Shown: one piece after another, positions 1 through 8,901 of the stretch
Layout: the number at the start of each line of letters is the position of its first letter
How positions within the stretch are numbered: position 1 is the stretch's first letter
Source of the DNA: Clostridium porci
Lineage (GTDB): Bacteria; Bacillota; Clostridia; Lachnospirales; Lachnospiraceae
Length of the DNA: 64,000 bases
Assembly: GCF_009696375.1 (NCBI RefSeq)
Contig: NZ_VUMD01000008.1
Coordinates: forward strand, 164,417-228,416
Direction: 5' to 3'
Notes under the pieces: model-generated
Database searches by the model: none
What the model saw: the letters and a program-made list of their open reading frames with translations, nothing else
Told to the model about the DNA's origin: nothing
Made by a program: the position numbers and the translations under genes

Positions 1-134
1 CTTCTCAGATATTGAACCGCCTCAGGCACAGTCTCCAGAGACGACATTTCCTCAAACTGCCGTTCTCTCAGATGCCAGCGCTCCATCGCCTTTACCTTTG
101 TGGCAATGCCGCTGTAAGTAATCAGGCCGGCCAT
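1..134 (-). CDS. V/A-type ATPase subunit C (AC39/NtpC family), 5' part
   Basis: Only the first 44 codons are inside the window. They begin MAGLITYSGIATKV and run on into a charged helix, which matches the N-terminus of the AC39-type C/d subunit that couples the V1 head to the membrane ring of V/A-type ATPases. The ATG at 134 has an AAGGAG site that overlaps the stop of the preceding gene (139), so the two are translationally close and belong to one operon. The rest of the gene and the operon lie off the left edge. Confidence 0.8.
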   Translation of the reverse strand, partial: MAGLITYSGIATKVKAMERWHLRERQFEEMSSLETVPEAVQYLR

Positions 135-138
135 ACGA

Positions 139-450
139 TCACTCCTTTATCATCTGCTGAAACAGCGCCTTTACATAGCTCTCATGGCACTGATTGTAAT
201 TTTCATCCAGCTCCTCCAAAAGCGCCTTGTATTCAGCCGTCTGCTTAGCCAGGAGGACGTTCATATCCGCTTCCTTTTCCTTCTGAATCCGGGCTATTTC
301 TTCTGCTGTCTCCTTTTCCAATTCAGCGTCAAAGGAAGCCGTCCGTTTTTCCATCTCCACGGCAAATGCCTTCTTGCGGACTCCCGCCTCGTCCATGATG
401 GCATCGGCAGCTTCTTCAATCTCTGATAATTTGTCAATTACTATATCCAC
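139..450 (-). CDS. V/A-type ATPase stalk subunit (G/H-like coiled coil)
   Basis: A 103-residue protein made almost entirely of Glu/Lys/Ala-rich heptads (residues about 25-75), as in the G/H/E peripheral-stalk subunits that tie V1 to Vo. It starts at GTG 450 with a GGGGG site eight bases upstream. Its place immediately before the AC39 subunit gene, with only a few bases between, supports the ATPase assignment; the sequence itself is low in information. It appears to be the first gene of the operon, since 451-565 carries no gene. Confidence 0.65.
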   Translation of the reverse strand: MDIVIDKLSEIEEAADAIMDEAGVRKKAFAVEMEKRTASFDAELEKETAEEIARIQKEKEADMNVLLAKQTAEYKALLEELDENYNQCHESYVKALFQQMIKE

Positions 451-565
451 ACGGCAGTCCCCCTTTCCTATTCATTCCTTCATGATACTACTTTTTTTCT
501 AAAAATCCATAGAATTTTCAAAATTAATCTTTTTTTTTAACATTTTCTTTGCACAGAGACGAAGT

Positions 566-599
566 AAAGGGGAAGAATATAGTTCTGTTCTTCCCCTTT
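566..599 (-). terminator. Hairpin terminator behind the DUF4145/SH3 gene
   Basis: A perfect 12-bp stem (arms 566-577 and 588-599) with a 10-nt loop lies 25 bp past the stop of the 624-1667 gene and before the ATPase operon. The T-tract on the minus strand is short, so the element may be a weak terminator or a processing hairpin. Confidence 0.55.
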
Positions 600-623
600 G
601 TCATCTTTTTATCCTATCTATTT

Positions 624-1667
624 CTATTCCTGCTGCTGTACTGTTTCCTCCCCCTCCCGCAGGCTCTGGGTTTCTGCTGCCAGCTCCGTCCGCTCCAAAT
701 ACTGATTGGAAACGTAAGCCTCCTTACCATCATAGTTAATAACCGCCCAGTCGTCGTTATAACGCTTCACATATTCTACCTCCGTGCCATTGGCAAGCTG
801 TACAAGAACCGTACTGCCAGCGTCGGTAGAAGGAGCGGAGCGTACATTAACCCCGTTGCCCTTTATCTTATAAACAGCTGCCGCCGGCTCTGTTTCCGGC
901 TGCGCAGGCGGTTCATTGGGTGCAGTGGGAGGCGGAGCTAAGGCCGCTGTGGTCACTGTGGGAGCAGTAGTGGTCACATCAGGCTTTTTATCCTTGCCCG
1001 GTATAAAAAATTTTATGATCAAAACCAGGAGAATCACCACTAAAACCGGAATCAGCAATCTCAGCAAATAAAACAGGGGAGGCACTCTTCTACGCTTTTT
1101 TCTCCTGCCTGTTCCTTGCCTGGCAGCGCCCTGATAGGCATTTCTCGTCCCCTGCCGGGCGCTGCCCTGCCTGTTTCCTGTAGAACTTAAGCCTCTTTGT
1201 CCGGAGCGCTGCCCTGAGGCAGAACGTCCAACCATCCTGTCACGGGACGAGGTAAATGAGCGCTGGCCTTGTCCGGGTCTCACCATTTGGTTCCCGGACG
1301 AGCTCCTTCCCCGCAGCTCATTGGCAAACCCATAGACCTCCTGGGTCAGCAGCTTATAAGCCTTATCCGCGTCGTAGGGCGTATTGTCCCCTTCATGAAC
1401 TGCTTTATTACCCAGTATTCGAATGGTATGATAATTGTCCTTCATGGTTCTGCTGATTAACCGGCTCTCAAACAGCTGATCAATGGTATCCGCCAGATCC
1501 CCCTCCACCAGGCACGCCCTTTCGGCCATGCACCGGACCATACATTCTAAAACCTGCCTTGCCTTCACCATTACAAGGTTGTACTCATTTCGCCCCAGCA
1601 GCCCTTCTATTTCCTTGACTCCTTGCTGAATCTGCTGCCAGCTGGTCGTCCGCTCAAAATTCGACAT
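624..1667 (-). CDS. DUF4145 / SH3-domain membrane protein
   Basis: 347 residues. Residues about 1-120 resemble the helical DUF4145 domain (charged helices, GNKAVHEGD motif). Residues 120-190 are a basic Ser/Arg/Gly/Gln-rich linker. One membrane helix follows at about 200-220 and then a Pro/Thr-rich stretch. A bacterial SH3 domain (about 265-325; GVNVRSAPSTDAGS, ending VSNQYLERT) lies outside the membrane, where such domains bind cell-wall peptide. The ATG at 1667 has an AGGAGG site. The gene is monocistronic: a hairpin follows it and trmB diverges. Function unknown; a cytosolic sensor domain tied to a wall-binding domain suggests an envelope role (inference). Confidence 0.7.
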   Translation of the reverse strand: MSNFERTTSWQQIQQGVKEIEGLLGRNEYNLVMVKARQVLECMVRCMAERACLVEGDLADTIDQLFESRLISRTMKDNYHTIRILGNKAVHEGDNTPYDADKAYKLLTQEVYGFANELRGRSSSGNQMVRPGQGQRSFTSSRDRMVGRSASGQRSGQRGLSSTGNRQGSARQGTRNAYQGAARQGTGRRKKRRRVPPLFYLLRLLIPVLVVILLVLIIKFFIPGKDKKPDVTTTAPTVTTAALAPPPTAPNEPPAQPETEPAAAVYKIKGNGVNVRSAPSTDAGSTVLVQLANGTEVEYVKRYNDDWAVINYDGKEAYVSNQYLERTELAAETQSLREGEETVQQQE

Positions 1668-1785
1668 AAGCTTTCCTCCTTAGTATGTGCAGATCTCCGC
1701 CTATTATGTATAGTATAATCGATTTTTTCCAATTTTGCACTATTTTTTATAAAAAATCAGAAAAATAAGAAAAAAGTAAATTTTC

Positions 1786-1814
1786 TTGCAATAGGCCGGT
1801 TCAAATGATAAAAT
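1786..1814 (+). promoter_or_regulatory. Sigma-A promoter of trmB
   Basis: TTGCAA (1786-1791), 17-bp spacer, TAAAAT (1809-1814). The roughly 110-nt leader contains a GCTTGC/GCAAGC hairpin before the GGAAGGAA site of trmB. Confidence 0.6.
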
Positions 1815-1932
1815 AATGACCGCAACTGCTTGCAAAATCAGTCCCGCAAGCTGCCTGTAATGCAAACAGCGTCTCTTATCCTGACAGACCTGAAAGGACA
1901 GGAAAAGCGCCGGGGGAAAGGAAGGAAACTAC

Positions 1933-2580
1933 ATGCGATTACGCCATATTAAGGGGGCCGAGTCTGTCATTGCCTCCAGCCCTTTTGTCATCCATGAGCC
2001 TGAGAGAAAGCGCGGAAGCTGGGCTGACGTATTTGGCAACAGCAATCCCCTGGAACTAGAAGTTGGCATGGGAAAGGGCCGCTTTATTATGGAATTGGCC
2101 TCCTTACATCCAAATACCAATTATATCGGCATCGAACGCTATTCCAGCGTGCTTTTACGGGGACTTCAAAAAAGGGAGGGGCTGGAGCTTTCCAACATTT
2201 ATTTTATGTGTATTGATGCCAGAGATCTGACGAATATATTCGCTCCCGGTGAGGTGAGCCGCATCTATCTGAATTTTTCCGACCCCTGGCCCAAGGATCG
2301 CCATGCCAAGCGCAGGCTTACCTCGCCGGCCTTTATGGCTGTCTATGACAAGATACTTGCGCCTCAAGGCACAGTGGAATTCAAAACCGACAACCGGGGA
2401 TTGTTTGAATATTCCCTGGAGGCTATCCCCACTACCGGCTGGGAGATTTGCGAGCACACCTTTGATCTGCACAGCAGCCCCATGATCCAGGGAAATGTAA
2501 TGACGGAATATGAGTTAAAATTTGCCTCCGAGGGTAAGCCTATTTGCAAACTCATTGCCAGACGGAAACCTAAAATTTAA
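1933..2580 (+). CDS. trmB: tRNA (guanine-N7-)-methyltransferase
   Basis: 215 residues, the usual TrmB length. It methylates G46 in the variable loop of tRNAs using SAM. The SAM-binding loop is EVGMGKGRF (about residue 42). The signature DPWPKDRHAKRRL (about 117-129) holds the catalytic Asp and RNA-contacting basic residues. FKTDN and a C-terminal YELKF stretch are also family marks. ATG 1933 has a GGAAGGAA site. It lies alone between a divergent membrane-protein gene and a short downstream ORF. Confidence 0.95.
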   Translation: MRLRHIKGAESVIASSPFVIHEPERKRGSWADVFGNSNPLELEVGMGKGRFIMELASLHPNTNYIGIERYSSVLLRGLQKREGLELSNIYFMCIDARDLTNIFAPGEVSRIYLNFSDPWPKDRHAKRRLTSPAFMAVYDKILAPQGTVEFKTDNRGLFEYSLEAIPTTGWEICEHTFDLHSSPMIQGNVMTEYELKFASEGKPICKLIARRKPKI

Positions 2581-2687
2581 GCATCCATCTGATGCCGCTC
2601 AGGCAAAACAGGCCTGGCTTTTGTCACCATCTTCCGGGAGGGCTCATATTTTAATAGTAAGAATATCGTTAGTAAGGAGACGGACCT

Positions 2688-2837
2688 ATGGCGCTCCCTC
2701 CCGCTATTACCCGAAAGCTGCTTCAGGCCACCAGCGACAAGACAGATTTAAACAAGAAAGCCCTCCGCCTCAGCCATTCCTTTCAGGAAGTGAATAAGCT
2801 TTTAGGCTCCGGCGTTAAGAAAAAGGACAAAAAATAA
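2688..2837 (+). CDS. Small basic protein, 49 residues, unknown
   Basis: Starts MALPPAITRKLLQATSD and ends in a lysine-rich GSGVKKKDKK tail. It has an excellent AAGGAG site eight bases before ATG 2688 and stops at TAA 2837. No signal peptide or membrane helix is visible; one amphipathic helix (about residues 5-40) is likely. It sits 107 bp behind trmB and 40 bp before the tRNA-Lys promoter. I do not recognise the family. The strong ribosome-binding site and clean ORF argue that it is translated. Confidence 0.55.
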   Translation: MALPPAITRKLLQATSDKTDLNKKALRLSHSFQEVNKLLGSGVKKKDKK

Positions 2838-2875
2838 CAGGATAACGCTTTCTGTGAATTTTTTCCCGAAAGGTG

Positions 2876-2904
2876 TTGACTTTTTTGCTCTAAGGCGATA
2901 TAAT
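2876..2904 (+). promoter_or_regulatory. Promoter of tRNA-Lys(CTT) copy 1
   Basis: TTGACT (2876-2881), 17-bp spacer, perfect TATAAT (2899-2904), 42 bp before the tRNA. Confidence 0.8.
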
Positions 2905-2946
2905 GGCGTTCGTGTCACCGGTAAGGTTTCATGTACAATAAGCTAT

Positions 2947-3019
2947 GCGCCTTTAGCTCAGTTGGTAGAGCAGTAGACTCTTAATCTATTTGTCCAGGGT
3001 TCGAGTCCCTGAAGGCGCA
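2947..3019 (+). tRNA. tRNA-Lys (anticodon CTT), copy 1
   Basis: 73-nt cloverleaf with a GCGCCTT/AAGGCGC acceptor stem, discriminator A, D-arm GCTC/GAGC, anticodon loop CTCTTAA (anticodon CTT) and T-loop GTTCGAG. CCA is not encoded. It is identical to the copy at 13644-13716. Confidence 0.95.
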
Positions 3020-3021
3020 GG

Positions 3022-3078
3022 AAAAAGGTCTGATTTTGCAGATATTGGAAGCTGCGGGGTCGGACTTTTTGCTTTTGT
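3022..3078 (+). terminator. Terminator of tRNA-Lys copy 1
   Basis: AAAAAGGTCTGA pairs (one bulged G) with TCGGACTTTTT; an inner GCAG/CTGC helix lies in the loop and a T-rich tail follows. The same structure, partly diverged, follows the second tRNA-Lys. Confidence 0.75.
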
Positions 3079-3511
3079 TTCTGTTCCCTCGTAGCCCTTC
3101 GGTCCAAACTGAGCTTTAAACTACGGCCTCCTTCCTTATTATCTCCCCAAGGCTTTATACCATCCGCAAACCTGCAGGGTGCCGCCTTTTGGCTGATGCC
3201 TGCAAACAAAGAACTTCTCTGCGGAAGAAATCCCCATGTCCCCCAGATGAACTATGCAATGCGCACAAAAATACCACAACAAAATAACAATTTTCAACAA
3301 ATCGGATACGGGTTTGAACAAAAAGGACACAAGTCCTTTTTTGCCTGCCCTATTCCGTTTATAATTTATTTATAACCATTTATAATATATATAAATAGTA
3401 AGAATTTACGATATTTTTCGCAAGCCAGGGAATGGGACATGCCCAGAGGCTCCAAAATAACGAAGAAGGGCAGACAGCTTTAAAAGACAGAGAAAGGGAG
3501 AGGATATTTCT
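3079..3511 (+). other. Leader region before cdd, no gene
   Basis: About 430 bp without a convincing gene. It holds one strong terminator-like hairpin (3320-3342) and a very AT-rich block (about 3355-3420) with several possible -10 boxes. The promoter of the nucleoside operon is probably here, but no single -35/-10 pair stands out. I see no purine riboswitch core. Confidence 0.5.
3320..3342 (+). terminator. Terminator-like hairpin upstream of cdd
   Basis: Perfect 9-bp stem AAAAAGGAC/GTCCTTTTT, loop ACAA, T-rich 3' arm. It would stop transcripts coming from the tRNA side, or act as an attenuator for the cdd operon if the promoter lies upstream. Confidence 0.6.
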
Positions 3512-3928
3512 ATGAATGATAACGAATTGCTCCAGGAGGCCAAAAAGGCAAGGCTGAAGGCATACACCCCCTACTCCGAATTTCAGGTAGGAGCAGCTTT
3601 ACTTGGAAAAAGCGGGACCGTTTACCATGGGTGTAATATTGAAAACGCGGCTTATACGCCTACCAACTGCGCAGAAAGAACCGCATTTTTTAAGGCTGTG
3701 TCTGAGGGCGAAAGGGAATTTGAAAAAATTGCCATTGTGGGAGGAAAAGCCGGGGATTCCGGAGACGTCTTATGTGCGCCCTGCGGCGTGTGCAGGCAGG
3801 TAATGATGGAATTTTGTAATCCCGATACCTTCCGGATCATTCTGTCAGACGGCCCTGAAGCATGCAAGATCTTTACTCTGAAGGAACTGCTGCCCTGTGG
3901 TTTCGGACCAGCAAATTTAGATAACTGA
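3512..3928 (+). CDS. cdd: Cytidine deaminase
   Basis: 138 residues. Converts cytidine and deoxycytidine to uridine forms. The zinc site is visible: CNIENAAYTPTNCAERTA (about residues 51-68, first Zn cysteine and catalytic Glu) and PCGVCRQV (about 90-97, two further Zn cysteines). Start ATG 3512 has a GGGAGAGG site. It is the first gene of the salvage operon and lies 18 bp before the transporter ATPase, so imported pyrimidine nucleosides are deaminated and passed to Pdp. Confidence 0.96.
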   Translation: MNDNELLQEAKKARLKAYTPYSEFQVGAALLGKSGTVYHGCNIENAAYTPTNCAERTAFFKAVSEGEREFEKIAIVGGKAGDSGDVLCAPCGVCRQVMMEFCNPDTFRIILSDGPEACKIFTLKELLPCGFGPANLDN

Positions 3929-3946
3929 AAGGAAAGGAGGCACAGC

Positions 3947-5479
3947 ATGGACTATGTAATTGAGATGAACAATATCACAAAACGGTTTGGCAGCTTTAAA
4001 GCCAACGACAATGTGACGTTGAAGGTTAAAAAGGGCGAAATCCACGCGCTGCTGGGAGAAAACGGAGCCGGCAAATCCACCCTCATGAGTGTTCTGTTCG
4101 GCCTGTATCAGCCGGAGGAGGGACAGATCAAAATCAATGGCAGGGAGGTTAAAATCAACAACCCCAATGACGCCAATGCACTTGGAATCGGAATGGTGCA
4201 TCAGCATTTCAAGCTGGTACACAACTTTACCGTACTGGAAAGCATTGTATTGGGCAGAGAGACCACAAGGGGCTGCGTTCTTCAGATGGAGGACGCCAAA
4301 AAAAGGGTGATGGAGCTAAGCCAGCGATACAAATTTAAAATTAATCCGGACGCTTATATTTCGGATATTACAGTCGGAATGCAGCAAAAGGTAGAAATAT
4401 TAAAAATGCTTTACTGCGATAATGACATCCTCATTTTCGACGAGCCTACCGCCGTACTTACTCCCCAGGAAATCACAGAGCTGATAAAGGTTATGAAACA
4501 GCTTGTAGCAGAAGGGAAATCCATCATTTTTATAACACACAAGCTGAATGAAATCAAGGAAGCCGCCAACCGCTGCAGCGTACTCAGAAAGGGGAAATTC
4601 ATAGGAACCGTAGAGGTTTCTGAAACCTCCAAAGAGGCCATGTCCGAGATGATGGTTGGAAGAAAGGTTAACTTTATCATTGACAAAAAAGACCTTCGGC
4701 CAGGGAAACCTGTTCTGGAGGTTCAGGGCATGACCATCAAGGCAAAGCACGGAGGGAAGGAGGCTGTAAAAAACGTCTCCTTTCAGGTTCGCGCAGGGGA
4801 AATCCTTACAGTAGCCGGAATCGACGGCAATGGCCAGTCGGAGCTTGTATATGGAATAACAGGCATGACGCCCATTGACGGGGGAACTATCTTTTTGAAT
4901 GGAAAGGACATTACGAAAGAGAGCATTCGCCAGAGATGCCTGGACGGCATGGCCCACATTCCTGAGGACAGGCATAAGGACGGGCTGGTTTTGGATTATA
5001 CCCTTCAGGAGAATCTTATTTTACAAAGCTATTATACAGACCGGTTCCAAAGACATGGTTTTCTGAAATTTGACGCTATAAGAGCCTACGCGAAGGGGCT
5101 GATTCAACGGTTCGATATCCGATCCAGCCAGGAAGAAAAAAGCATCGTCAGAGGAATGTCAGGAGGAAATCAGCAAAAAGCAATCATAGCCAGAGAGCTG
5201 GATCGCAATCCAGAGATCGTAATTGCCGTACAGCCCGTCCGCGGTCTGGATGTGGGTGCAATCGAATACATCCACAGGCAGCTGATTGCGCAGAGAGATG
5301 CCGGAAAGGCAGTGCTTTTGGTATCCTTGGAGCTGGACGAGGTTATGAATGTAAGTGACAGGATTATCGTTATGTACGAAGGCGAAATCGTTGCGGATGT
5401 AAATCCCAAGGAAGTAACGGTAGAGGAGCTTGGATTGTACATGGCAGGAGCAAAAAGGAGTGTGCCCAATGAAGCGTAA
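3947..5479 (+). CDS. nupO: Nucleoside ABC transporter, duplicated ATPase
   Basis: 510 residues with two ATP-binding cassettes, as in the YufO/NupO and sugar (RbsA-like) families. First Walker A is GENGAGKST (about residue 37) with VGMQQK signature and DEPTAVLTP Walker B. The second half has a degenerate Walker A (AGIDGNGQSE), signature RGMSGGNQQK, and a degenerate Walker B ending QPVRGLD, so the second site probably hydrolyses poorly. AAGGAGG precedes ATG 3947. Partner permeases and the binding lipoprotein lie downstream in the same operon. Confidence 0.92.
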   Translation: MDYVIEMNNITKRFGSFKANDNVTLKVKKGEIHALLGENGAGKSTLMSVLFGLYQPEEGQIKINGREVKINNPNDANALGIGMVHQHFKLVHNFTVLESIVLGRETTRGCVLQMEDAKKRVMELSQRYKFKINPDAYISDITVGMQQKVEILKMLYCDNDILIFDEPTAVLTPQEITELIKVMKQLVAEGKSIIFITHKLNEIKEAANRCSVLRKGKFIGTVEVSETSKEAMSEMMVGRKVNFIIDKKDLRPGKPVLEVQGMTIKAKHGGKEAVKNVSFQVRAGEILTVAGIDGNGQSELVYGITGMTPIDGGTIFLNGKDITKESIRQRCLDGMAHIPEDRHKDGLVLDYTLQENLILQSYYTDRFQRHGFLKFDAIRAYAKGLIQRFDIRSSQEEKSIVRGMSGGNQQKAIIARELDRNPEIVIAVQPVRGLDVGAIEYIHRQLIAQRDAGKAVLLVSLELDEVMNVSDRIIVMYEGEIVADVNPKEVTVEELGLYMAGAKRSVPNEA

Positions 5480-6587
5480 AAAATACAGCATTTTTCAGGG
5501 AGAAGGAATGTTAAACTTTAGTTCCTCCATTCTCGCTATCATATGCGGGCTGGTTTTTGGATGGATCATTTTGCTGGTCAGCAACCCAAGTCAGGCCATG
5601 GGAGGATTCATGATGATACTTCAGGGCTGCTTTACAGATGGGATTCAGGGAATCGGACAGATGCTTTACATAGCAACGCCGATTATCATGACCGGTCTGT
5701 CTGTAGGCTTTGCCTTTAAAACCGGCCTGTTTAATATTGGCGCCTCAGGGCAATTTACAGCAGGGGCCTTTGCCGCTGTGTTCGTAGGAGTAAAGTTCAC
5801 CTTTCTGCCGGAAGGCATCCACTGGATGGTGGCGCTGCTGGCAGCAATGGCCGCGGGAGCGCTGTGGGGGCTTGTGCCGGGTATTTTGAAGGCATTTATG
5901 AATGTGAATGAAGTAATCGCTTCGATTATGATGAACTATATCGGAATGTATCTTGTGAACATGCTGATTCAAAAAACGGTTTACAACCCAATCAAAAACC
6001 AGTCCCAGGCAGTAGCTGCCGGGGCCAACCTCCCCAAGGCGGGGCTGGATAGGATCTTTCCTCAAAGCAGCATTAACATTGGAATCCTGATTGTTATTCT
6101 GGCCGTCATTATCATTTATATTATTTTAAATAAAACAACCTTTGGCTATGAATTAAAGGCCTGTGGGCAGAACCCCAACGCGAGTAAATATGCAGGCATC
6201 AATGCCAAACGAAACATTGTGCTTTCTATGGCAATCGCAGGCCTGCTGGCGGGACTTGGAGGCGCTCTTTTGTATCTGGCAAACTCAGGAAAGTATCTTC
6301 AGGTTCTGGATATACTTTCCCCGGAAGGCTTTTCAGGAATTTCCGTTGCTCTTTTAGGACTTTCCAATCCCATCGGAATCCTGTTTGCCGGATTATTTAT
6401 AGGCTATATTACCGTTGGCGGAAGCAATATGCAGCTATTTAACTTTGCGCCGGAAATCATTGATATGATTATTGCGGTCATTATATACTGCGGAGCCTTG
6501 TCCTTACTGTTTAAACATTTTATACACAGGCTTCAGGAGAGGGCAGCTATAAAACCAGGCGCTGTCAATAAGGAGGGGAACGAATGA
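5469..6587 (+). CDS. nupP: Nucleoside ABC transporter permease 1
   Basis: 372 residues with about eight to ten membrane helices, of the BPD_transp_2 family (NupP/YufP type). I chose ATG 5469 (MKRKKYSIFQGEG), which has AAGGAG eight bases upstream and overlaps the ATPase gene by 11 bp; an upstream in-frame start at 5430 has no site. The conserved cytoplasmic coupling loop reads FGYELKACGQNPNASKYAGI (about residue 226). It pairs with the next permease. Confidence 0.9.
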   Translation: MKRKKYSIFQGEGMLNFSSSILAIICGLVFGWIILLVSNPSQAMGGFMMILQGCFTDGIQGIGQMLYIATPIIMTGLSVGFAFKTGLFNIGASGQFTAGAFAAVFVGVKFTFLPEGIHWMVALLAAMAAGALWGLVPGILKAFMNVNEVIASIMMNYIGMYLVNMLIQKTVYNPIKNQSQAVAAGANLPKAGLDRIFPQSSINIGILIVILAVIIIYIILNKTTFGYELKACGQNPNASKYAGINAKRNIVLSMAIAGLLAGLGGALLYLANSGKYLQVLDILSPEGFSGISVALLGLSNPIGILFAGLFIGYITVGGSNMQLFNFAPEIIDMIIAVIIYCGALSLLFKHFIHRLQERAAIKPGAVNKEGNE

Positions 6588-7537
6588 ATATCGTTTATTT
6601 TATTATGCAGCAAACCATGTATTTTGCAATCCCGCTTCTTATCGTAGCCATTGGAGGAATGTACGCAGAGCGAAGCGGTATTATCAACATTGCTCTAGAG
6701 GGCATCATGGTAATGGGAGCCTTTGCCGGGATTTTATTTATCAATCAGTGCCAAAGCGTAATGAGTGGTCAGGATCTGTTGTTGCTTGCGGTTTTAATCG
6801 CAGGCGTAACCGGAGGAATCTTCTCCCTGCTCCATGCCTTCGCGTCCATTAACATGAAGGCCGATCAGACAATCAGCGGCACTGCCCTTAACCTGTTCGC
6901 GCCGGCATTTGCAATCTTCGCGGCCAGAATGATTCAGGGCATCCAGCAGATACAGTTTACAGATACCTTTCAGCTTAATAAGGTTCCTCTGCTGGGAGAT
7001 ATTCCTGTAATAGGACCCCTATTCTTTCAGAAAAGCTATATTACAACCTATATTGGGCTTCTGATTTTCGCAGTAGCCGCCTTTGTTATCAAGCGGACAA
7101 AGTTCGGTCTCAGGCTGCGGGCCTGCGGTGAGCATCCGGGCGCGGCAGACTCTGTAGGTGTTAATGTATATCGAATCCGCTATGCCGGCGTTATCATCTC
7201 AGGCATCCTGGCAGGAATCGGAGGGCTGGTATTCGTGGTTCCTACCTCAACGAACTTTAACGCAAGTGTGGCAGGTTACGGATTTCTGGCTATTGCGGTT
7301 CTGATATTCGGACAGTGGAGAAGCAACAAGATTTTTATGGCTGCCTTCTTTTTTGGAATCATGAAAACGCTGGCAAGCGCATATTCCGCAATCCCCGTAT
7401 TAAAGAGCCTGCCAATCCCCAATGAAGTTTATAAAATGATTCCTTATATCGCAACCCTGATTGTGCTTGCATTCGCATCTAAACATTCTCAGGCGCCAAG
7501 AGCAGAAGGAATCCCTTATGATAAGGGAAGCAGATAA
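6584..7537 (+). CDS. nupQ: Nucleoside ABC transporter permease 2
   Basis: 317 residues, hydrophobic, BPD_transp_2 family (NupQ/YufQ type). It carries the ERSGIINIALEG motif near the N-terminus and the coupling loop FGLRLRACGEHPGAADS. Its ATG overlaps the stop of permease 1 (ATGA), which implies coupled translation. The two permeases form the membrane channel of the importer. Confidence 0.9.
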   Translation: MNIVYFIMQQTMYFAIPLLIVAIGGMYAERSGIINIALEGIMVMGAFAGILFINQCQSVMSGQDLLLLAVLIAGVTGGIFSLLHAFASINMKADQTISGTALNLFAPAFAIFAARMIQGIQQIQFTDTFQLNKVPLLGDIPVIGPLFFQKSYITTYIGLLIFAVAAFVIKRTKFGLRLRACGEHPGAADSVGVNVYRIRYAGVIISGILAGIGGLVFVVPTSTNFNASVAGYGFLAIAVLIFGQWRSNKIFMAAFFFGIMKTLASAYSAIPVLKSLPIPNEVYKMIPYIATLIVLAFASKHSQAPRAEGIPYDKGSR

Positions 7538-7564
7538 CGTATGGTTTGAAAGGGAACAAAGATT

Positions 7565-8890
7565 ATGAGAATGTATGATTTAATCATGAAAAAAAGAAAC
7601 GGAGCGGCCCTTACCGCAGAGGAAATGCAGTATATGATAACAGAGTATGTAGCAGGCCGCATACCGGATTACCAGATGTCGGCATTTTTGATGGCTGTGT
7701 ACTTTAAGGGAATGTCAGAGGAAGAAACCCTTGCAATGACTCAGGCGGTAGCTCATTCCGGAGATATGGTGGATTTGTCTGGAATCGAGGGAAGCAAGAT
7801 CGACAAACACTCTACCGGAGGCGTGGGGGATAAAACGACCCTCATTATCGCCCCCATTGTGGCAGCCTGTGGAGCCAAGGTTGCTAAAATGTCCGGAAGG
7901 GGCCTAGGTCATACCGGAGGTACCGTAGACAAGCTGGAATCTATTCCGGGAATGCATACCTCCCTGGACGAGAAAAAATTTTTTGAAATAGTCAATCAAA
8001 CGGGGTTATGCGTCATCGGACAATCCGGCAATCTGGCGCCGGCAGATAAAAAGCTGTATGCGCTTAGGGACGTGACCGCAACGGTTGACAGCATCCCTCT
8101 GATTGCGGTATCCATTATGAGCAAGAAACTGGCTGCCGGAAACGACGGCATCCTCCTGGATGTAAAAACCGGAAGCGGAGCCTTTATGAAAACAGTTGAG
8201 GACTCCATCGCCCTGGCAAAGGAAATGGTATCCATCGGAGAAAACGCCGGCAAAAAAACCGTGGCTCTGATTACGGATATGGATATTCCCCTTGGACATA
8301 ATATTGGAAACAGTCTGGAAATTATCGAGGCAGTAGAAACCTTGAAAGGAAAGGGCCCTTCGGATCTGACAGAGGTTTGCCTGCAGCTTGCGGCCAATAT
8401 GCTATTCCTTGCCCACAAGGGAAGCCTTAAGGAGTGCCGGAATATGGCACAGCACGCACTGGACAGCGGAAAGGCGCTGGAACGCCTGATTGCAATGGTA
8501 GAAGCTCAGGGCGGAGATGTATCTGTTATCAGAGATACTGGAAAATTTCCAAGGGCTCCCTTTGCTCATCCAGTCTTTGCGAAAAAAACCGGATACATCA
8601 CAAGTATGAACGCGGAAAGCTGCGGCATTGCCTCAGCAATGCTGGGCGCTGGAAGAGAAACAAAGGAAAGTCAGCTTGATTATGCAGCAGGTATTATTAT
8701 AAACAGCAAAACTGGCGATTATGTAAAGGAGGGCCAGATCATAGCCACCTTGCACGCATCCGATGAGAGCCTGTTTGCGGCAGCTGAAAAGAGGTATCTT
8801 GAGGCCATTCAGATAGGCGATGAAAAACCTGAGGAAAAGCCTCTGGTCTATGCCAGAGTTACAAAAGAGGATGTAGAAAAGCTATTTTAA
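7565..8890 (+). CDS. pdp: Pyrimidine-nucleoside phosphorylase
   Basis: 441 residues. Phosphorolyses uridine, thymidine and deoxyuridine to base plus (deoxy)ribose 1-phosphate. Family marks are the phosphate-binding KHSTGGVGD (about residue 79), SGRGLGHTGGT (about 110) and the SIMSKKLA substrate stretch; the C-terminal third is the alpha/beta domain. It belongs to the thymidine/pyrimidine phosphorylase family, and the gene order with cdd and deoC fits Pdp. ATG 7565 follows AAAGGG at a short distance. Confidence 0.94.
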   Translation: MRMYDLIMKKRNGAALTAEEMQYMITEYVAGRIPDYQMSAFLMAVYFKGMSEEETLAMTQAVAHSGDMVDLSGIEGSKIDKHSTGGVGDKTTLIIAPIVAACGAKVAKMSGRGLGHTGGTVDKLESIPGMHTSLDEKKFFEIVNQTGLCVIGQSGNLAPADKKLYALRDVTATVDSIPLIAVSIMSKKLAAGNDGILLDVKTGSGAFMKTVEDSIALAKEMVSIGENAGKKTVALITDMDIPLGHNIGNSLEIIEAVETLKGKGPSDLTEVCLQLAANMLFLAHKGSLKECRNMAQHALDSGKALERLIAMVEAQGGDVSVIRDTGKFPRAPFAHPVFAKKTGYITSMNAESCGIASAMLGAGRETKESQLDYAAGIIINSKTGDYVKEGQIIATLHASDESLFAAAEKRYLEAIQIGDEKPEEKPLVYARVTKEDVEKLF

Positions 8891-8901
8891 AGGAGAAGTA
8901 T

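Noticed and set aside
3079..3511. Possible purine riboswitch in the cdd leader
   Set aside because: The AT-rich leader lacks the conserved riboswitch core (paired loops with TATA and three-way junction); only a simple terminator hairpin is seen.
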